Assembly: GCA_013433145.1 (NCBI GenBank)
Contig: CM024171.1
Span: 3,713,065-3,777,064, forward strand
Direction: 5' to 3'
Source: Ascaris suum
Lineage: Eukaryota > Nematoda > Chromadorea > Rhabditida > Ascarididae
Length of the DNA stretch: 64,000 nt
Shown: in pieces, positions 1 to 13,547 of the stretch
How the letters are laid out: every line of letters begins with the position of its first letter
How positions within the stretch are numbered: position 1 is the stretch's first letter
Position numbers and translations under genes: made by a program
The notes under the pieces: generated by a model
What the model saw: only the letters and a program-made list of their open reading frames with translations
Databases searched by the model: none
What the model was told of the DNA's origin: nothing

Positions 1-641
1 ATTACGAACAAATTATTATCACAAGCATAAAACTTCATTCTTTGTGGCGTTTGGTCACCAAAACAAATTCCACTTCCGCAGGTTTAGTGGGTAGCGGGCT
101 TGAACTATGACGGAGATAAACAAATGCTCACATATCACGCATCGCACACCACATACACATACATATGAACACAAATACGACGTCGACGCAATATGCCTTC
201 GACAAAAAACTTGCGAAATTTGGTCAAATTTTGGAAAACTCACATGCTCGCACCTGCAAATCTGTTTTTTCGAAAGTTTTTAAAATCTGTGTATTTTAAA
301 GACTACCTGCCTGTTTGCACAAAAACACCTCTGCTTCTGCAGAAATATGTTAAAGGACGCTAACTTGTGCAGGTAAACAGCTGAGAATGGTAAAAATGGA
401 GGGCTGCACATTGTAGGCAGTATTTTTGGGTACAAAGAGTGAGAAAATTAAAATTACAAAAAGTTGTTTTGTTCGCTGAAGCAATACTTCGCAGTTGTCG
501 CGACCAGCAACTACCTCTGGAGGCCTTGCCAAGCTATTGCTCCTCAGTACTCCAAGGTTTTGGACGAGTTCGAACGAGGAGATCCATATCCGATAGTTTA
601 GCGCTTTGCAAAACATTCAAATAAAGCAGTAAGAATGAAAC

Positions 642-3600
642 TTAAAAACGCTGAACCTCTTTTTGCAGTTGCACGACTTCAGGATCACTGCTCGGCATTA
701 ATATTACCGGTGCTAGTCCAATCAAGGATGGTCTGTGACGTGCCGCATCGTATGATGTCAGAACGGAGTCGGAATCAGACAACAAACGTGACGTTGAGGC
801 GGATGCAGTGTGCGCATTGAAACCCTTACTGCGAAGCAACAACGAATCTGCCGATGAAGTTTGTGTGTTTCGTTTATGTCGAATTCGCCTTGAAATTATC
901 GCTGAAATAAAGAACTTTCATTTCTAAATGTCTGCTTTAGATGCTTAGATGCTTAAAGGCTTTAATGCTTAGAAAAAGGTGCTTATTTCACAGTAATCCA
1001 TCTCAAGTGAACTGTTTTACCACCACAGTCGTTAACTCTTGAATTCTATGATAAAATAGTATGCGAAATCAGAACACGACAGTGGACACCCCCCCCCCCC
1101 CCATTCATGAATTTCTCGAAGTCTCCCCTTTGCAAATGAACTTGCAAACTTTGATAGAAAAAATATTTCTTGCATAAGAATAGACAAATATTTTAGATGC
1201 CACTCGAACTGCATCGCCACAGGTCATCACTGAAGATGAGGAAGAAATTCTTTGTTTCCCATGATAAAAGCCATATGTTAGTAAAGATATAAAATTGCGC
1301 ATAAGAACGTCGAAAAAGGAAAACTATACACAAGAAACACATCTATAAATAATGCTTCATGAAGAAAATCGGTGCAGATATAACCGATCAAAAAGACGAA
1401 ACTATATACGAAAGCGACAATGGGATGGATGCGTCGGCTCCACAACAGACCGCAATATATCGTCTTCATATATGATGACGCCATCGTCGATTCTAAACAA
1501 GTGTGCAGAAAAAAGGTGAGTTTGTACGCAATCGAAGAATGATTTCGCCATAATAAAATAACACCTGACCAAGGAGCTTTTGAAAAATCTCTGAAGTCGA
1601 AAATCTTATTTAAAAATGAAAGATTCTTGTTGAAAGTTTACTGTGGTGAATTTCATTTTTCAGTTAAGTATTATTTCTCCGACTGCTATAAGCTGTATTT
1701 AATGAATCATATATGAATGCCCCTTCCCTTCCAACTGGGGTGCCCTAGAATAGTGGGGAAGGGGAGTATGAATGCGTGAATATTTATCACAAATTATATG
1801 CAAACATGCTGCCTAAATTAACTCCACGATTTCAACGCCTGCAACTGTAGCATTTCAACTGGTCACAAGAGAGGAAAAGTTGAATTAGAAGTTTATGCAA
1901 AGTGGTCGCTCCACAGTAGATCACTGGATTTCAAGGATCACAGCTGCAGACAGGATTGTATCAAGCGGACCCTAAACGGTGAAACGAATCCGGAAGTTTA
2001 CGCGTTATATGTCTGCATACGTTAATTGCAACCTAAATAGCAGAATTTCCTTTGTTTGCGGAGGAAGCGGTTTCCTGGAATGATCTTTTGTGAGACGGAT
2101 CAAATCTCCCTGTTTAAAGCTATCCAATTTGTTCCACAATCGATGGTTTTATTCAAACCGCTCTTTCCGCCCAACTGGTACTTCTTTGAGAATTTTTTTG
2201 CGAGTATGTGATGATACTTCTTCATCGTAGATGGATGTCGCTTTAGGTGTATTTGTGTAAGTGGCAGTGTACTTCCCAGTGTTTCTGAGGTTCGGTTCGG
2301 CGGCCTTGAAAGCTCTTTTAAAAGGTTAAGAAAAGTCACCAGCGCAAGCACATATACACCAATATTTCAGTGTCAATCCGCTTCTACACAGCGTCGACAA
2401 TATCAGCGATAAATTTCCTAGGGGAACAATCCCTGGCAAATCAATGTGAAGAAATAAATATGAAAGACGCAGAGGGGAATTTGAAGGAAAGTTTACACAC
2501 CTACATTTCTGAGGAAGGAGGTGGATCGCAGCCTATCTAAGATGGCGTCTTCAGAAGCCAAAACTACCCACCTAAATTTGAAGGGTGACTTAACTGATGA
2601 GGGGAACTGAGCTGGGGAGACGAGAATGCATACAGCTGTGTTTAAGAGAAAGGGTCTATGAGACGTGGCACCGCCAGAGGACTGAGTAATAGGACCAGAA
2701 GGTTCGCGCCCAACTATTAATGATACACTCGACTAGCGTGACTATTACGTCCACAACTAATGTTGCCGGTGTTGTTAATTTACGCAACAAAACAGATGAA
2801 AGTTCCGTTACAAAATAGTGAAAATATGCAATTGCAAAAGTGATAAGGAGCCGTACTCACTGCAAAAAGCGTAGCACAACTCAAATGTTCTAGAGAAAGG
2901 ACGCATGTTTGGCCGTTTTTGAGCAAGCCGGATTTCCCAGACTCTCTTCAGCTTTAACTAATTTGTTTACTCTGCCGCAACTTTTCCCTTCTCATTCCCT
3001 TTTGATTATGGACCTGCCGAATGATTCGACTTGGGTATTGCTTAACGCCCCAATCTGATTCATTATCAAGAGTTTAAAAGTCCGTTCAAAGGAGTCAGTA
3101 AAGAGGCATTCAATGGCCCGGAGCTTTCAGTGGTGGAGTGAAGGACCATGAAAAATATCAACTTATTTTTTCCATTCATCGAGTCGTCGGATATCAATTC
3201 GCTTCAATTCGTCTATATTTCGCACCGATCCAGTAGGATCACCCACTCCTAATAAATCACATTATCATTAAAAAATATTCCTATAATTAAGGCCTGAAAG
3301 AATTTGTGTCGATTAACTCACTGTTCATCATGCGAAAATGCGTCAACATCGCCATCAAGACGGAACGTTGGTGCAGATCGCTGAAACCCAATCGACGGGG
3401 TCATCTTATTATCTGAATACCTCAACGACCCATAAGTGGCGTTAGGCACCTCCATTGTGCCACGATTGAGCTCTTTTACCTCAACGTAACGGCATGAATG
3501 ACTGAAAATATGCGTATCACTTTCGATATATTCAGTTAAGCAAAAAAAAAAAAACAAGTTCCATCGACTGTTCTTCTACAAGTCGAATATTTTTCAAAAT

Positions 3601-6600
3601 CTGCAGCTGGTTCACCAAGCGAAATAAATAATCAGTGATATTTATGTCGTGTCTTCCGTTTATAAGTCGGAGAATTAAAGAATTTGCTTATTAGACCCTC
3701 GAGATTGACTTGTCCCTGATGAAACGAACGCAGAGGGCTTATACACTTTGAAGTTTGATGCGGATACATTCGACATATCTGGCGGTTTTAATGACGCAAA
3801 TTACCGCAAATTCTTGTAAAAAGCGCATTGTCTGGACGATCTGCATGGGTGCACATTTCTTTCTGGCAGTTCCAGCGCACAAATTGCGCAGTGAAAGTTA
3901 ATCGATGCAATATAAGCAAACAGAAAAGTTCTCAAGCAAAGACAATCTCAGCTACAGGAATAGCCGGAAATGAAAATGGAATGCTATCAAGCAGCTTAAA
4001 TTACAAGATCTAACAGAAAATAACATCCGAAAATGACAATGCTTCCCCATATACCTAACTTCCCTCGCGAATTTACCTAGAATAAATGGATGCCTGGAAT
4101 ATTCTTTCATTTGCATGCCTTTTTTTGCAGAAACGCGTACAGTGACCTTCCAAATCCTATACCTTTCCGGCAGGTTACTTTTTCTACGATCTCTACTATC
4201 CGTTAAGGAGTCACAAAATTTGCGAGGGGTTTAAAATCACAGCAGATAAGGTTTAATCCAAACATTAATTGTTGACTGAGGGTTTATATAACCGGCAGGA
4301 CGCGTGAGAATAAACGTTTTAAAGCACTATTCCACTAACTGCTTCAATAGCATGAGCTTAATAGAGTGCAAAAGTGCTCAGTAACATTTCAACATCAGTT
4401 GTGCCTTTGACATTTGCATGAAATCATCTCACGTTCACTTATAAAAATCATCAGATGATTACAAGACTACATGGCCAACAAACAGAAGCACCTTTCATGC
4501 CTGCCTATCCAATTACTGCCATTACACCTACCCCCAGAGGCATTGGTACTTACCTGTATGAACGTAATCAAATCCTTTTGCTCGTACTTTCCTTCTAGGG
4601 TGCTCCGACAAAAACATCTTCCTGTTTATGTGGAGGGACGAAACCATCCTTAGGAAAACCCTATCTAACGGATTATATTTTATAACGCGGAAGTGTAACA
4701 TTCTAGGGAGTTAAGGTCAGTTGGGGTAGCGACCAACTAATTTTTAAAGCCAACATGTGTTTCAAGGAGGTCTTCTAAAGCGTGGGTTTATGAATAAGGT
4801 AACACGATGTATTTACCAAAACTGCTTACTTAAGGACAACATCAACGTTAATAATCGTTGCAGACACAAGCCAACATCACATTGGCCGATAAGAAGGAAC
4901 CATAGAAAATATATTCAAAGGACATATTTTAAAAACCAGATAATAATTACACAACTTCAAATTACAATGGGAATGATCTAAAAGGATTACCTTACTTGAT
5001 GTGTCACATTTGCACCACCACAGAACGACCGAATCGGTGGTCGTTTCAGATGCTTCCGTCTAGCGCCTGGCAAATCCTAATAACGCAACTCGTAGATTGG
5101 ATATTAGAACATCGCATAACTCTGTTTGTATGCCTACAGAATATGTATCCGTCTGAGAAAATTGCATATGCCATATGCTCCTGTCTCCCATTTCCTCAGC
5201 CTCTCCCTCCTCTGCATGCACATTTGCTTACCAATTTTCGCCCTAAAATTTTGATCGCGATTGGTCAACATCACGAGAAGACTACAGTGAACTTATTCTA
5301 AGTACAACATATTTCTTACAAAGTACATCATCTTGCTGCATATTACACAAAAGGCATCTGTGTTGTTCGTATTTTTCAATCTTTAACAAAATAAAAGCGA
5401 TGAACTGGAAAGCAGAAAATCAAAATCCGACCTGTCCCAATTTAAGCAAAAGTCCCGATAACTATATGTGGCAAAAGATCTCAATGGGTTTATAGGAGTG
5501 GAAGCAGCTTTATATGAGACTGCTTCTATCTTCTAGTGAATGTGACATTTTAGGCAAATCAATAGAGTTCTATGCCTTTTATGATCTGCGGAAATGAGCT
5601 GTTTCTTAAACAGAGATTTCTTGATGAAAAAGAGCCTACCTTATTAATAATGGTGACGTTGTTATGCCGATCATTGTGAGTGATGTTACGGAAGGTGTAT
5701 GAGACGAGTTGTGTTTGTGGGTGTTGTTTAACAGTCTGTTCGTCCAATCCGATCAGCGTCAACAAGAACCTATCGGCGTACTGGAAGCGCTCCTCTACAG
5801 GTCTCAATGCGACCTCGACATCCACTTTGTCACCTTTAAAGCAATTTTTCTTCCGCTGCTTATTACTTAGATTATATACTGTGACAGGGTCATTACGACT
5901 ATCTCAGCAACCACAGCGTATGCGACAAAAACAATATGCGGGTTCCCATTATCTTATCAATGACGAAAAACTTCGGTGTCTTGAGTAATAATCGTCTCAT
6001 CTTTCTGCTTGATAGTGGCTTTTCGATCCCCTTCTCTACCGTGTTGATATTTTGTTAAAGACTGTAAAAAACATCAGCCAGAGAATATTTACAAATATCA
6101 AACAGCCGTTACATGATCTGAACCTTTGGCTGAGCGGTAAAAACAGAGGAGTATGAAGTGAAGATCGTATAAACCGTGTCGACGACAGAAGACGCCGAAA
6201 CAGTAATAAATCCTTGCATCTCGAAGTAAATCGGGAAGGACTACGGAGATCAATATGTGCATTATAAAACTCAGTCTACCATGTTAACAGATGGTAAAAA
6301 CATCCAGATTCAAAGCACAATGATAGAGTACCTAATAATTTCACCAAATAATTGAAGAAAAAATTTTCACGAGCGAAAAAGTTTCGAGATGGATTTGTGC
6401 TTACAGATTATGATAACAGATTTCACAAAACCTGACTTCATGTGTTGAAGCTGCCAACTCCGATAAACACATATGAATGCAAAGTATGAAACGGCTGTGG
6501 TGCCCTTTTTGGTTAGCAGAAAAAAGTATACTTTAAAAAAGCAGAAGGATGAAACTATAGGTTAAAATGTCAGCAAAATACGAGAAAATAAATCAAAAAA

Positions 6601-9432
6601 GAAATCTCTGAAGAAAAAAAAGGACTCACCAAGGATATCGAATGACGCTTTAAATAATTTCTTCCCGTCGTTCTTCTTCTTCGTACAAAAATCACAACTG
6701 TTAATAAATTTTCTAACATCTGCTCGTACACTTCGCCAATATAAATGCCTAAGCACCGCATACTGACTGAAATATATAAAATAAAGTAAATAACTACTGA
6801 TTACATACCTGAATTGAAATGAATGCCTTTAATCCAATCAGCAAAAATTATTCGGATATTTCATATCAACATAATCCTCATAAAGTTCTTCTGCAAGATC
6901 TTTACAAATTTATGCATAATAATAAAAATCCTCAAAAATAATCTGCCATGTTTATATTGCTTCAGCGCAGTGCCACAGTTCGGATGAGCATAAAAATCTG
7001 ACAACTTCCAAAAAAGGCAAAATTCTGAGAAGTCCATTTTTATGGTGAGTGAGCTTTAGTCCTTTTGATTTTTGTTAACAGCACTGATATTATAAAATAA
7101 AATCGACCGCATAAGGTGCACAGTTCCAATTCGCTTGAATATAATTAGACATTAGAAATCATTGCCAACTTTTAAAGAATTATTACCCTTCAATTTTTCT
7201 ATTAAATGCCTCTATGCTTCAATCTTTAGAGATATTTCCGCTCGGAAACCTTCCAAAACAACCGCACAAAATCTAACGTTCGTTTCATCCCAAGATGACC
7301 AATCATTTCGTGAACTCTTTGAAGGATCGATCTCACTTCGCCCTTTTTGACAACGAATCTCGGCGTTTCATTGTTCCCGCTTCGATCATTATAATAGAGT
7401 AAGGTCTCACCGTCACTCCACGATAGTATAAATCGAGTACAACGCATTCTGCAATAAACGTAACATAATAAGCTATCTAAACGCAAACGGCATCCAATCC
7501 CTCTTTTTTTCTTTCTTTGTTTTTTTAAAGATCACAACGGAAATATAAAAACCTATATTGCAGGGATGTTTTAAGATAGAACGCCATAAGAATAAGCAAA
7601 AATACAATTTCCTTCAAAGTCAGAAAATTTAAATTCCCTCGGGTAGAGGAACCCTTTGTGAGAATATTTTCCTTTAATTACGATTCTGTTTTCAAAACGA
7701 GCTTTTTTATTGAACTTATGAACTTTCAAGGTATGAACGAATGTTATGTACAATTCGTGTACAACTACGATAATTAACTCATGTTGAATATGATAACTTA
7801 TCAATGGAAATATTGCAACGTTAGTGCTTTCGAAGTGAGGATGCAACAGAATACCGCCAATGCGCATGAGCACTGCGATCCATCCTTTGGTCACTGAACG
7901 ACGGGTACGATCCCTTTTTTTTATAGCGAACGATCGCATCGTAGATCACCGCTGGCATTCCACCGTATTCATCGTCAATCGTAGTCTGGAAACAAATGCA
8001 ATCACGTTGAACCATTATGAAGTAATTCAATTAAGGATCCATTCTTAAAAAATTTGTTCATCCGAAAGACGGACAGAAACACTGCATTCGGCATTAATAT
8101 TTGTTAAATGCCTTACAAGAAATGGCCTTTTTCAGTTAGCTAAAAAAGTATACGACTAGAAATGAATGCTGTATAAGTTGGCATGATATGTACTTTTATA
8201 ATCGTGAAAGTAGGTAATGCGGCAGGTAAAATAACATATTAATACCGCTGTCATCAAATATTCGCTTCCTTGACCTTCTAGCAAAGATGCGGTTTTACAT
8301 CTAACTTCTGGTACACTGTCTTTGGTGTGCTGTAAAGCGTGAAGGCGACGGTGTAAAATGCGACCAAAACGAGTGCAACACATAACATTCTTACATTTTC
8401 TGATGCACTTAAGTGTCTCTAATCTTTCCACAACCCACGAGATCCGCCTGTAGCAACGGGTCGACCTGTGCATAGGTTGCACCTTCGGTAGCTCCCGAGT
8501 TGAAACTATCAAGCAGAAAGCCAGACAGACGGACACACTCACAGACACACACGCAATAAACAAGCACAGAGGCAACGTAGCCATAATGCATTTTGCTAAT
8601 ACAAAATTGCAAAAGCGCCACCCAAAGTGCACCGTTACTGAACTATCAGGAAGCCAGAAGTGGACGGCGAGAGTACAGGGGTTAAAACCGGCAGAGAAAT
8701 CAAATAGAAAGGAAGAAATCGGCAACGTGTAGATCTTAGGTGCCGTAATGCACACGAAAGGAAATCCAGTAATTTCAACGATCCACATCTCAAAATGCGA
8801 ACAATATCGGTAATGATGAAACATCGCAATTACTGCTGTCAATCGTCAGCGATGGCGATAAACCACAGGAAATATTCTATGTTATCGTGATGATCAACTG
8901 AATGTGACAAAGAACAGCGAACGGAAACCTCGGGAACTTTCCCATCAAGAACATCAAAGATTCTCCGACCTAGGTTCTCCTGGACTGCAGCGCCATCGAC
9001 CTCCCCTTTCCTCCCTCTCCTCTTCCTCTGCGACAATTTTGGAAACTTAATTTCGAAGTCCGGCACAACAAGGCGAGGTCTATAGACCCGAAAGTCGGTT
9101 ACAATCATCGAAATTTTGATAAGTTTGCAAGATTTATAGCCAGAGTAAAGAAAAGTCACGTCCAGCGCGCTACGATCCGTGCGAATATTTGTATTCATAA
9201 AATTGGCCGAATGTACACAATCTCTGTTCAGCTGCGCTTGGTACTTTGAGTTAAAACGACACTATAAATATGCTAAAGCCGCCTGACCTGAGGTTCGAAA
9301 TCCGGTCCGACGCCTTCCATGCAATCGGGGGGATCCAGCTTGATCCGACTATGCGCGCTCGTTGCAACAGTTGTTTCCTCTGCAGCCGTCGGAGGTACAT
9401 CCATTTCCTCGTTGATGACAAACGCATTCATC
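642..9432 (-). CDS. H2C2 zinc-finger (GIN1/KRBA2-like integrase zinc-binding) protein, multi-exon
   Basis: Exons read on the minus strand: 9079-8929, 7985-7855, 7448-7250, 6762-6630, 5833-5640, 5066-4996, 3501-3322, 2314-2159, 1492-1410, 847-642. A further exon at 9432-9288 may lie upstream. Exons 9079 to 5640 join in one frame, and so do exons 3501 to 642. At least one linking exon between 5640 and 3501 is unresolved; one candidate ends at the GTAAGT donor near 4555. Exons at 7985-6630 carry the domain: IVRYKKKGSYPSF, then LLYYNDRSG, then HEMIGHLGMKRTLDFV, then YWRSVRADVRKFINSCDFC. This follows human GIN1 in order and spacing (H-x4-H ... C-x2-C). No DDE integrase core was found, so this looks like a domesticated host gene rather than a live element. 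The C-terminal part (ending QLQKEVQRF) is Ser/Thr-rich and matches no family I recognise. The start codon is not established. Confidence 0.6.
1089..1102. repeat. 14-base C homopolymer
   Basis: An uninterrupted run of C within an intron of the H2C2 gene. The minus strand carries G14, which can fold as a G-quadruplex. Similar shorter runs occur at 37591-37601 and 60593-60603. Confidence 0.9.
8156..8842 (-). CDS. Possible nested ORF with signal-peptide-like start (uncertain)
   Basis: A 228-codon open frame on the same strand as the surrounding H2C2 gene, inside its intron between exons 8929 and 7985. An internal Met at about 8585 begins a hydrophobic stretch (MATLPLCLFIACVSVSVSVC). This is followed by a basic, Cys-containing region (CYRRISWVVERLETLKCIRK, then CTRFGRILHRR) that could be a small secreted protein. 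The hydrophobic part is encoded by a TG/TC-rich simple stretch, so it may be fortuitous. No family is recognised and no splice or expression evidence is visible. It may simply be intron sequence. Confidence 0.22.
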   Translation of the reverse strand: MTAVIAMFHHYRYCSHFEMWIVEITGFPFVCITAPKIYTLPISSFLFDFSAGFNPCTLAVHFWLPDSSVTVHFGWRFCNFVLAKCIMATLPLCLFIACVSVSVSVCLAFCLIVSTRELPKVQPMHRSTRCYRRISWVVERLETLKCIRKCKNVMCCTRFGRILHRRLHALQHTKDSVPEVRCKTASLLEGQGSEYLMTAVLICYFTCRITYFHDYKSTYHANLYSIHF

Positions 9433-12350
9433 CTGCAAACCATAACCGAGTCATGCGAACAAGTCCTAGAAAAGGGTTGTTTGATGCTACCTTGTGGAAA
9501 CGCCCACTTGAGCATCAACCGGACGTTGTTACTCACTCTAGCCTTTCTAAAGCATATCTAACGTCCTCAAATTTGGGCTAATTGGTCCCGCTTCGTTGTT
9601 CTTAATTTCCGTCAAGTGAACCATTTCTATAATTTCATTTTAGTTAACTTCACGTAATGTATCGGACGAAAAGGGCGGGCTGTGGGGAACAAAGGGTGGT
9701 CCGAAATGTTGTAAAACCTGGATACTCCTTTACATTATCAGATATTTCTTTAAAGACAATTGGATTTAACGGAATATGCGCTTTATATCTGACTCGCTCC
9801 ACGACTAATCTCATAAGTTGCCAATAAAAAATAAAACATGGAGAATAATGCCTTCATCATTTAGCTACTCATATTGGCCCCATGAACAGTCTGTAAGGAC
9901 TGATGTAGCATTAAAATCCCACCAAAGCAAAATACGTGCAAAATTTTTTGCTTCTTTTGAAGCCGATATTTCTTTTGGAAATTAATGCTTCGACGTAACT
10001 GCGGCTTTAGTGAGGAATTAGAGAGCAGGCAGATAAACGGACGCGCACATACAAATGCTCAGATAGGGTGCTGCCGCAGTGAACCTTGGCAAAGAAACTC
10101 TGTGAAACGCAGCAACAACGTCGCTAGCGATTTCCACGTCTACAAGTCTTACTTACATGCTGTTAACTTGTAGTTTATCCAGGTTTACATAAAAAGCGTT
10201 GCAGAGATATTTCCTCTCCTTACAGCTTCTTCAACCTGACACAACCGAAGTGTACCCCCACACCATCCCCGTGCTCCTCCTCATGCCAAGTGCCACCCAC
10301 CCGGTGATTTAAAAAACAGTCATAGCTGCGTTGAATATCGTAAATGCTGTAATTTGACGCCAAGGTTCAAGCATGAAATGTCAGGTGAATTGAGGGAACG
10401 AAACAAGTAGACGTCACATCTCTTGGGTGGTGATACGTTGGGAATCAAACAAGAATAGAGGGAAGTGCTAGAGGAAGGGAGAGAAAGGTGTAACCGTCAC
10501 ATTATTCAAGCACTAACAAAATCACCGCAAACCAACGCGCTCATTCCAGACGGCCGTCAACATGGGTCCTCTCGTAATGCAATTTCTCAAGTCTCTACTA
10601 TTTTCCCCATCGGGCAGTCTTCGTGTAATAACGAACGGTATAATTCGTTACGTCTGCTACCGTACTATGTTACCTTCGAAACATTATTATAACTCCGACT
10701 TCATTATTAGTTTGCCCGTTATTTATAAATATGCATGAGAATGCAACTGCATAAATATTTCTATCTTTTCTGTTAGTGACATTAAAGTATAAGAAGAGAA
10801 GAAAAGGTTTTTTATTGTGCTAAATATTATTCCTATTAGGTTATATGAGAAGCATTGAAAATAAGGCAAAGACGTTTCGAAAAAATATAAATTAATATAA
10901 ATATGGCCGTTCATTGTCGAGCAGTATTTTTTAAAGTTATCGCTAGTTGAATCAATCGACTGCCACTTTCAAGAAGTATGAGCTGTCAGTTAGCGTAATG
11001 AGGAGGGAAGAAGTTTAATCAAGAACAGTGAGAAACATCCGATCAGTGTTACAACTTTATACGATCCTCATCGACTGATTTTTAATGGAAATAATCTAAT
11101 CACCTCTCACGTATCTTGTCAAATTATCTTTCAAAGTCCCTCATTTTCAGTTCATGTTCAACCTAGTGCTTTTGCCTGTGATTGTTTCTTGCGATGAAAA
11201 GCTCTTTGTGTTCCGAGACGAATTTCCTGAACTCGATCGAGCAGGGACACCTTGGTTCCCTTGAAAGGTCAAGGATCCAGGTACAGCTCTTACAAGACTT
11301 CAAGGTGATTATTTGATTCTGCGCTGCCTTTTCAGGTGTTTGCGGGTCTCTGATAACTCAACATAAGGTCACGAGCACTTAGCTGCTCACAAAATTCGAA
11401 CACCGAGACGTTCCAAAGTCTCCAAAGAACTTTAGGTTTAAATGGGAAAAAAAAGGCACAACAATACCGGTTGGTGTCGAAAATAAAAGCGATCATGCTT
11501 CTAATTCATTGCGCGAGTCAGTCGCCAAGGGTTCCTAGATACCTCCAGGGCAGAGTGGTACTCATTAACTTTTCCATTTTTTGAATGCCTGAGAAGGTAA
11601 GTCATTACGTTCGAATGTAACTAAACTGAAATTTCTATTATTACCAAAGATGGGTATCACCCGAGTTTTCGAATCAAAAGTTTTGGTGTTGCAGGTGAAT
11701 ACTGCATTTAAAGCATGGCTCTAGCTAAATGGGTTAAAGGGAGATTCTAGTACCACTAACTACTGCAACTGATCTAACTTGGACTCGTGTTTGAGGTATC
11801 AATCTCGAAATGTCTTCTGTTGACCCTAAAAGCTTGCTGCAGTAGGACGCCCTCTTAATTCATCTTTAAAACTGAAGTGTTGAAAAGTAGCCCATTTTCG
11901 GCTCCTCTGTCGCATCTTTTCAAGTCCTATTGCAATTTCTTAATGCTTCCGCTGATTCTCTTTCTCTTCTTTGTGCCAACAGTGCGTGCACTTTATGAGA
12001 ACTCGAGCGTACATGCATGCATGCACCTGATTGCTCCACCAAAGTTACATCTCTATAGGCAAATATTATGATACCGGCAGAGGCGTTCGGGTATTACTTA
12101 ATCTTAAAAGCATTATGCCAACGCATAAAATAAGTCGAGGAGAGAACACATATGAAGCTGTCCCTTTAAGTTTAACACCTTGGTCAACACAAAAGGCACA
12201 ATCAGAGAGGTGTCGTTCTTGTTTTTTCATAGGCGTATGAATACTCTGTGTTAACCTAATGCAGGAGAAAGCAGATTTATGACGGCTGGCCACTATGCTG
12301 GGAAGCATCACATGAAGAAGCAAAAGTGCCCTCCTGAGGCCTTCTTATGA
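9433..12350. other. Interval without a supported gene
   Basis: I found no exon with both convincing splice sites and protein-like content here. Several 60-85 codon open frames exist but show low-complexity or random composition. The unknown 5' end of the H2C2 gene could lie here. Confidence 0.5.
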
Positions 12351-12441
12351 TCACGTTTTCCGGTACGAGCTGTCCTCCTTGAGCGAGCTGTTGAGGCCTT
12401 CTCCATTTTCCGTTTCTGCTGCAGCAGTTTCCGCTTCTGCG
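12351..12441 (-). CDS. C-terminal exon of an unidentified gene
   Basis: The acceptor gtattccag precedes 12441, and the frame runs to a TGA at 12351-12353. It encodes about 30 acidic, Ala/Glu/Ser-rich residues (EAETAAAETENGEG, then LKEDSSYRKT at the terminus). It starts with one base of a split codon. It is probably the last exon of the Lys/Glu/Ser-rich gene at 13548-14249, because strand and composition agree. However, no donor of matching phase was found in that exon, so an intermediate exon would be needed. Confidence 0.45.
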
Positions 12442-13547
12442 CTGGAATACATCGATCTTCGCATATGTTTTACTTAAATGAAAAGCATCAAATTCTTCAA
12501 TTGAAAATCTGTTCATTGCCAATCATATAGAGCAACAGCGACCCACTTGTCGATCAAATCAACAGAAGACGATCAGCACATTGCTCGACCTCGACGAAGC
12601 ATCAAAACACATGTCGCAGCCCCTTTCCAATATGCTGCTCTGAGTCTGGTGGGCTACAAGTGGCATATCCACTATAACTATCTAAAACCTGAAGAAAACA
12701 TCAAGGCAGAAATTTATTGTCGGTAGTTAGACGTCATTCACTGTAACTGTTGAAAATGAAGCTGATAGTGTCAAATCGAAGAGGACTGTGAAAGTCCCTG
12801 CCCTTAGCAATCTTGTTCTCTAGATCTATCTAGCTCGTCCATCTTATTCAAATCCTTCCTGAACAGGCTGCCACTTTTCACACATCAACAGTTTTCTCAA
12901 GGGCAAATCCTTCTCCAAGCAACAAGCGAGTGAAATACACTTCCAACAGATGTTTTCGAAATATATGAATGTATTGATTTCTCACTGGCAAAAATGTGTT
13001 GATTATAATGTTACATATCTTGCTTAATAGTATCTTAATCCTGCAAAGATACGAAGTCTCAAATTTGTCATCTAAAAAACCGATAGAATTTTCGGAATAG
13101 TATGTCGTATCCGCTGAACCCATTGGACATATGCAAAACGGCCAGGATTATATGGCAACTTCTCCTGCAAACTTAAGCTGGCTGATAAACGAAGTTTGGC
13201 TTTCAGATCTAACATGATACATGAATCAATTTATACATTTTCAAAACACATGGAAAAACAATTGCGCTCATCAAAACAGCCGCCGCTTTCATAAATATCC
13301 CGGAAATAATAAAACATGAGCAGTTAATAATCTGTCTATGCTCCATTCATTTCATCGCTCGCCTAAATTTTCTATAAAATTTCAACTCGATGTAAAATAT
13401 ATGAGATCTTTGGACATTCAAACGTTTTTTATGCATCACCATGATGGTTGATATATGAAATCAACAAATAGCCATTGGCTTGGTCAACTAAAAGTTTTTA
13501 TGGACAGTGTACGAAGTTGTGAATGCAATTAAAGACATAGGTTGTAT

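Noticed and set aside
9270..9581. 103-codon plus-strand frame
   Set aside because: Overlaps a minus-strand exon (9432-9288) with a gtttgcag acceptor and a CAG/GTCAGG donor that gives better protein sequence.
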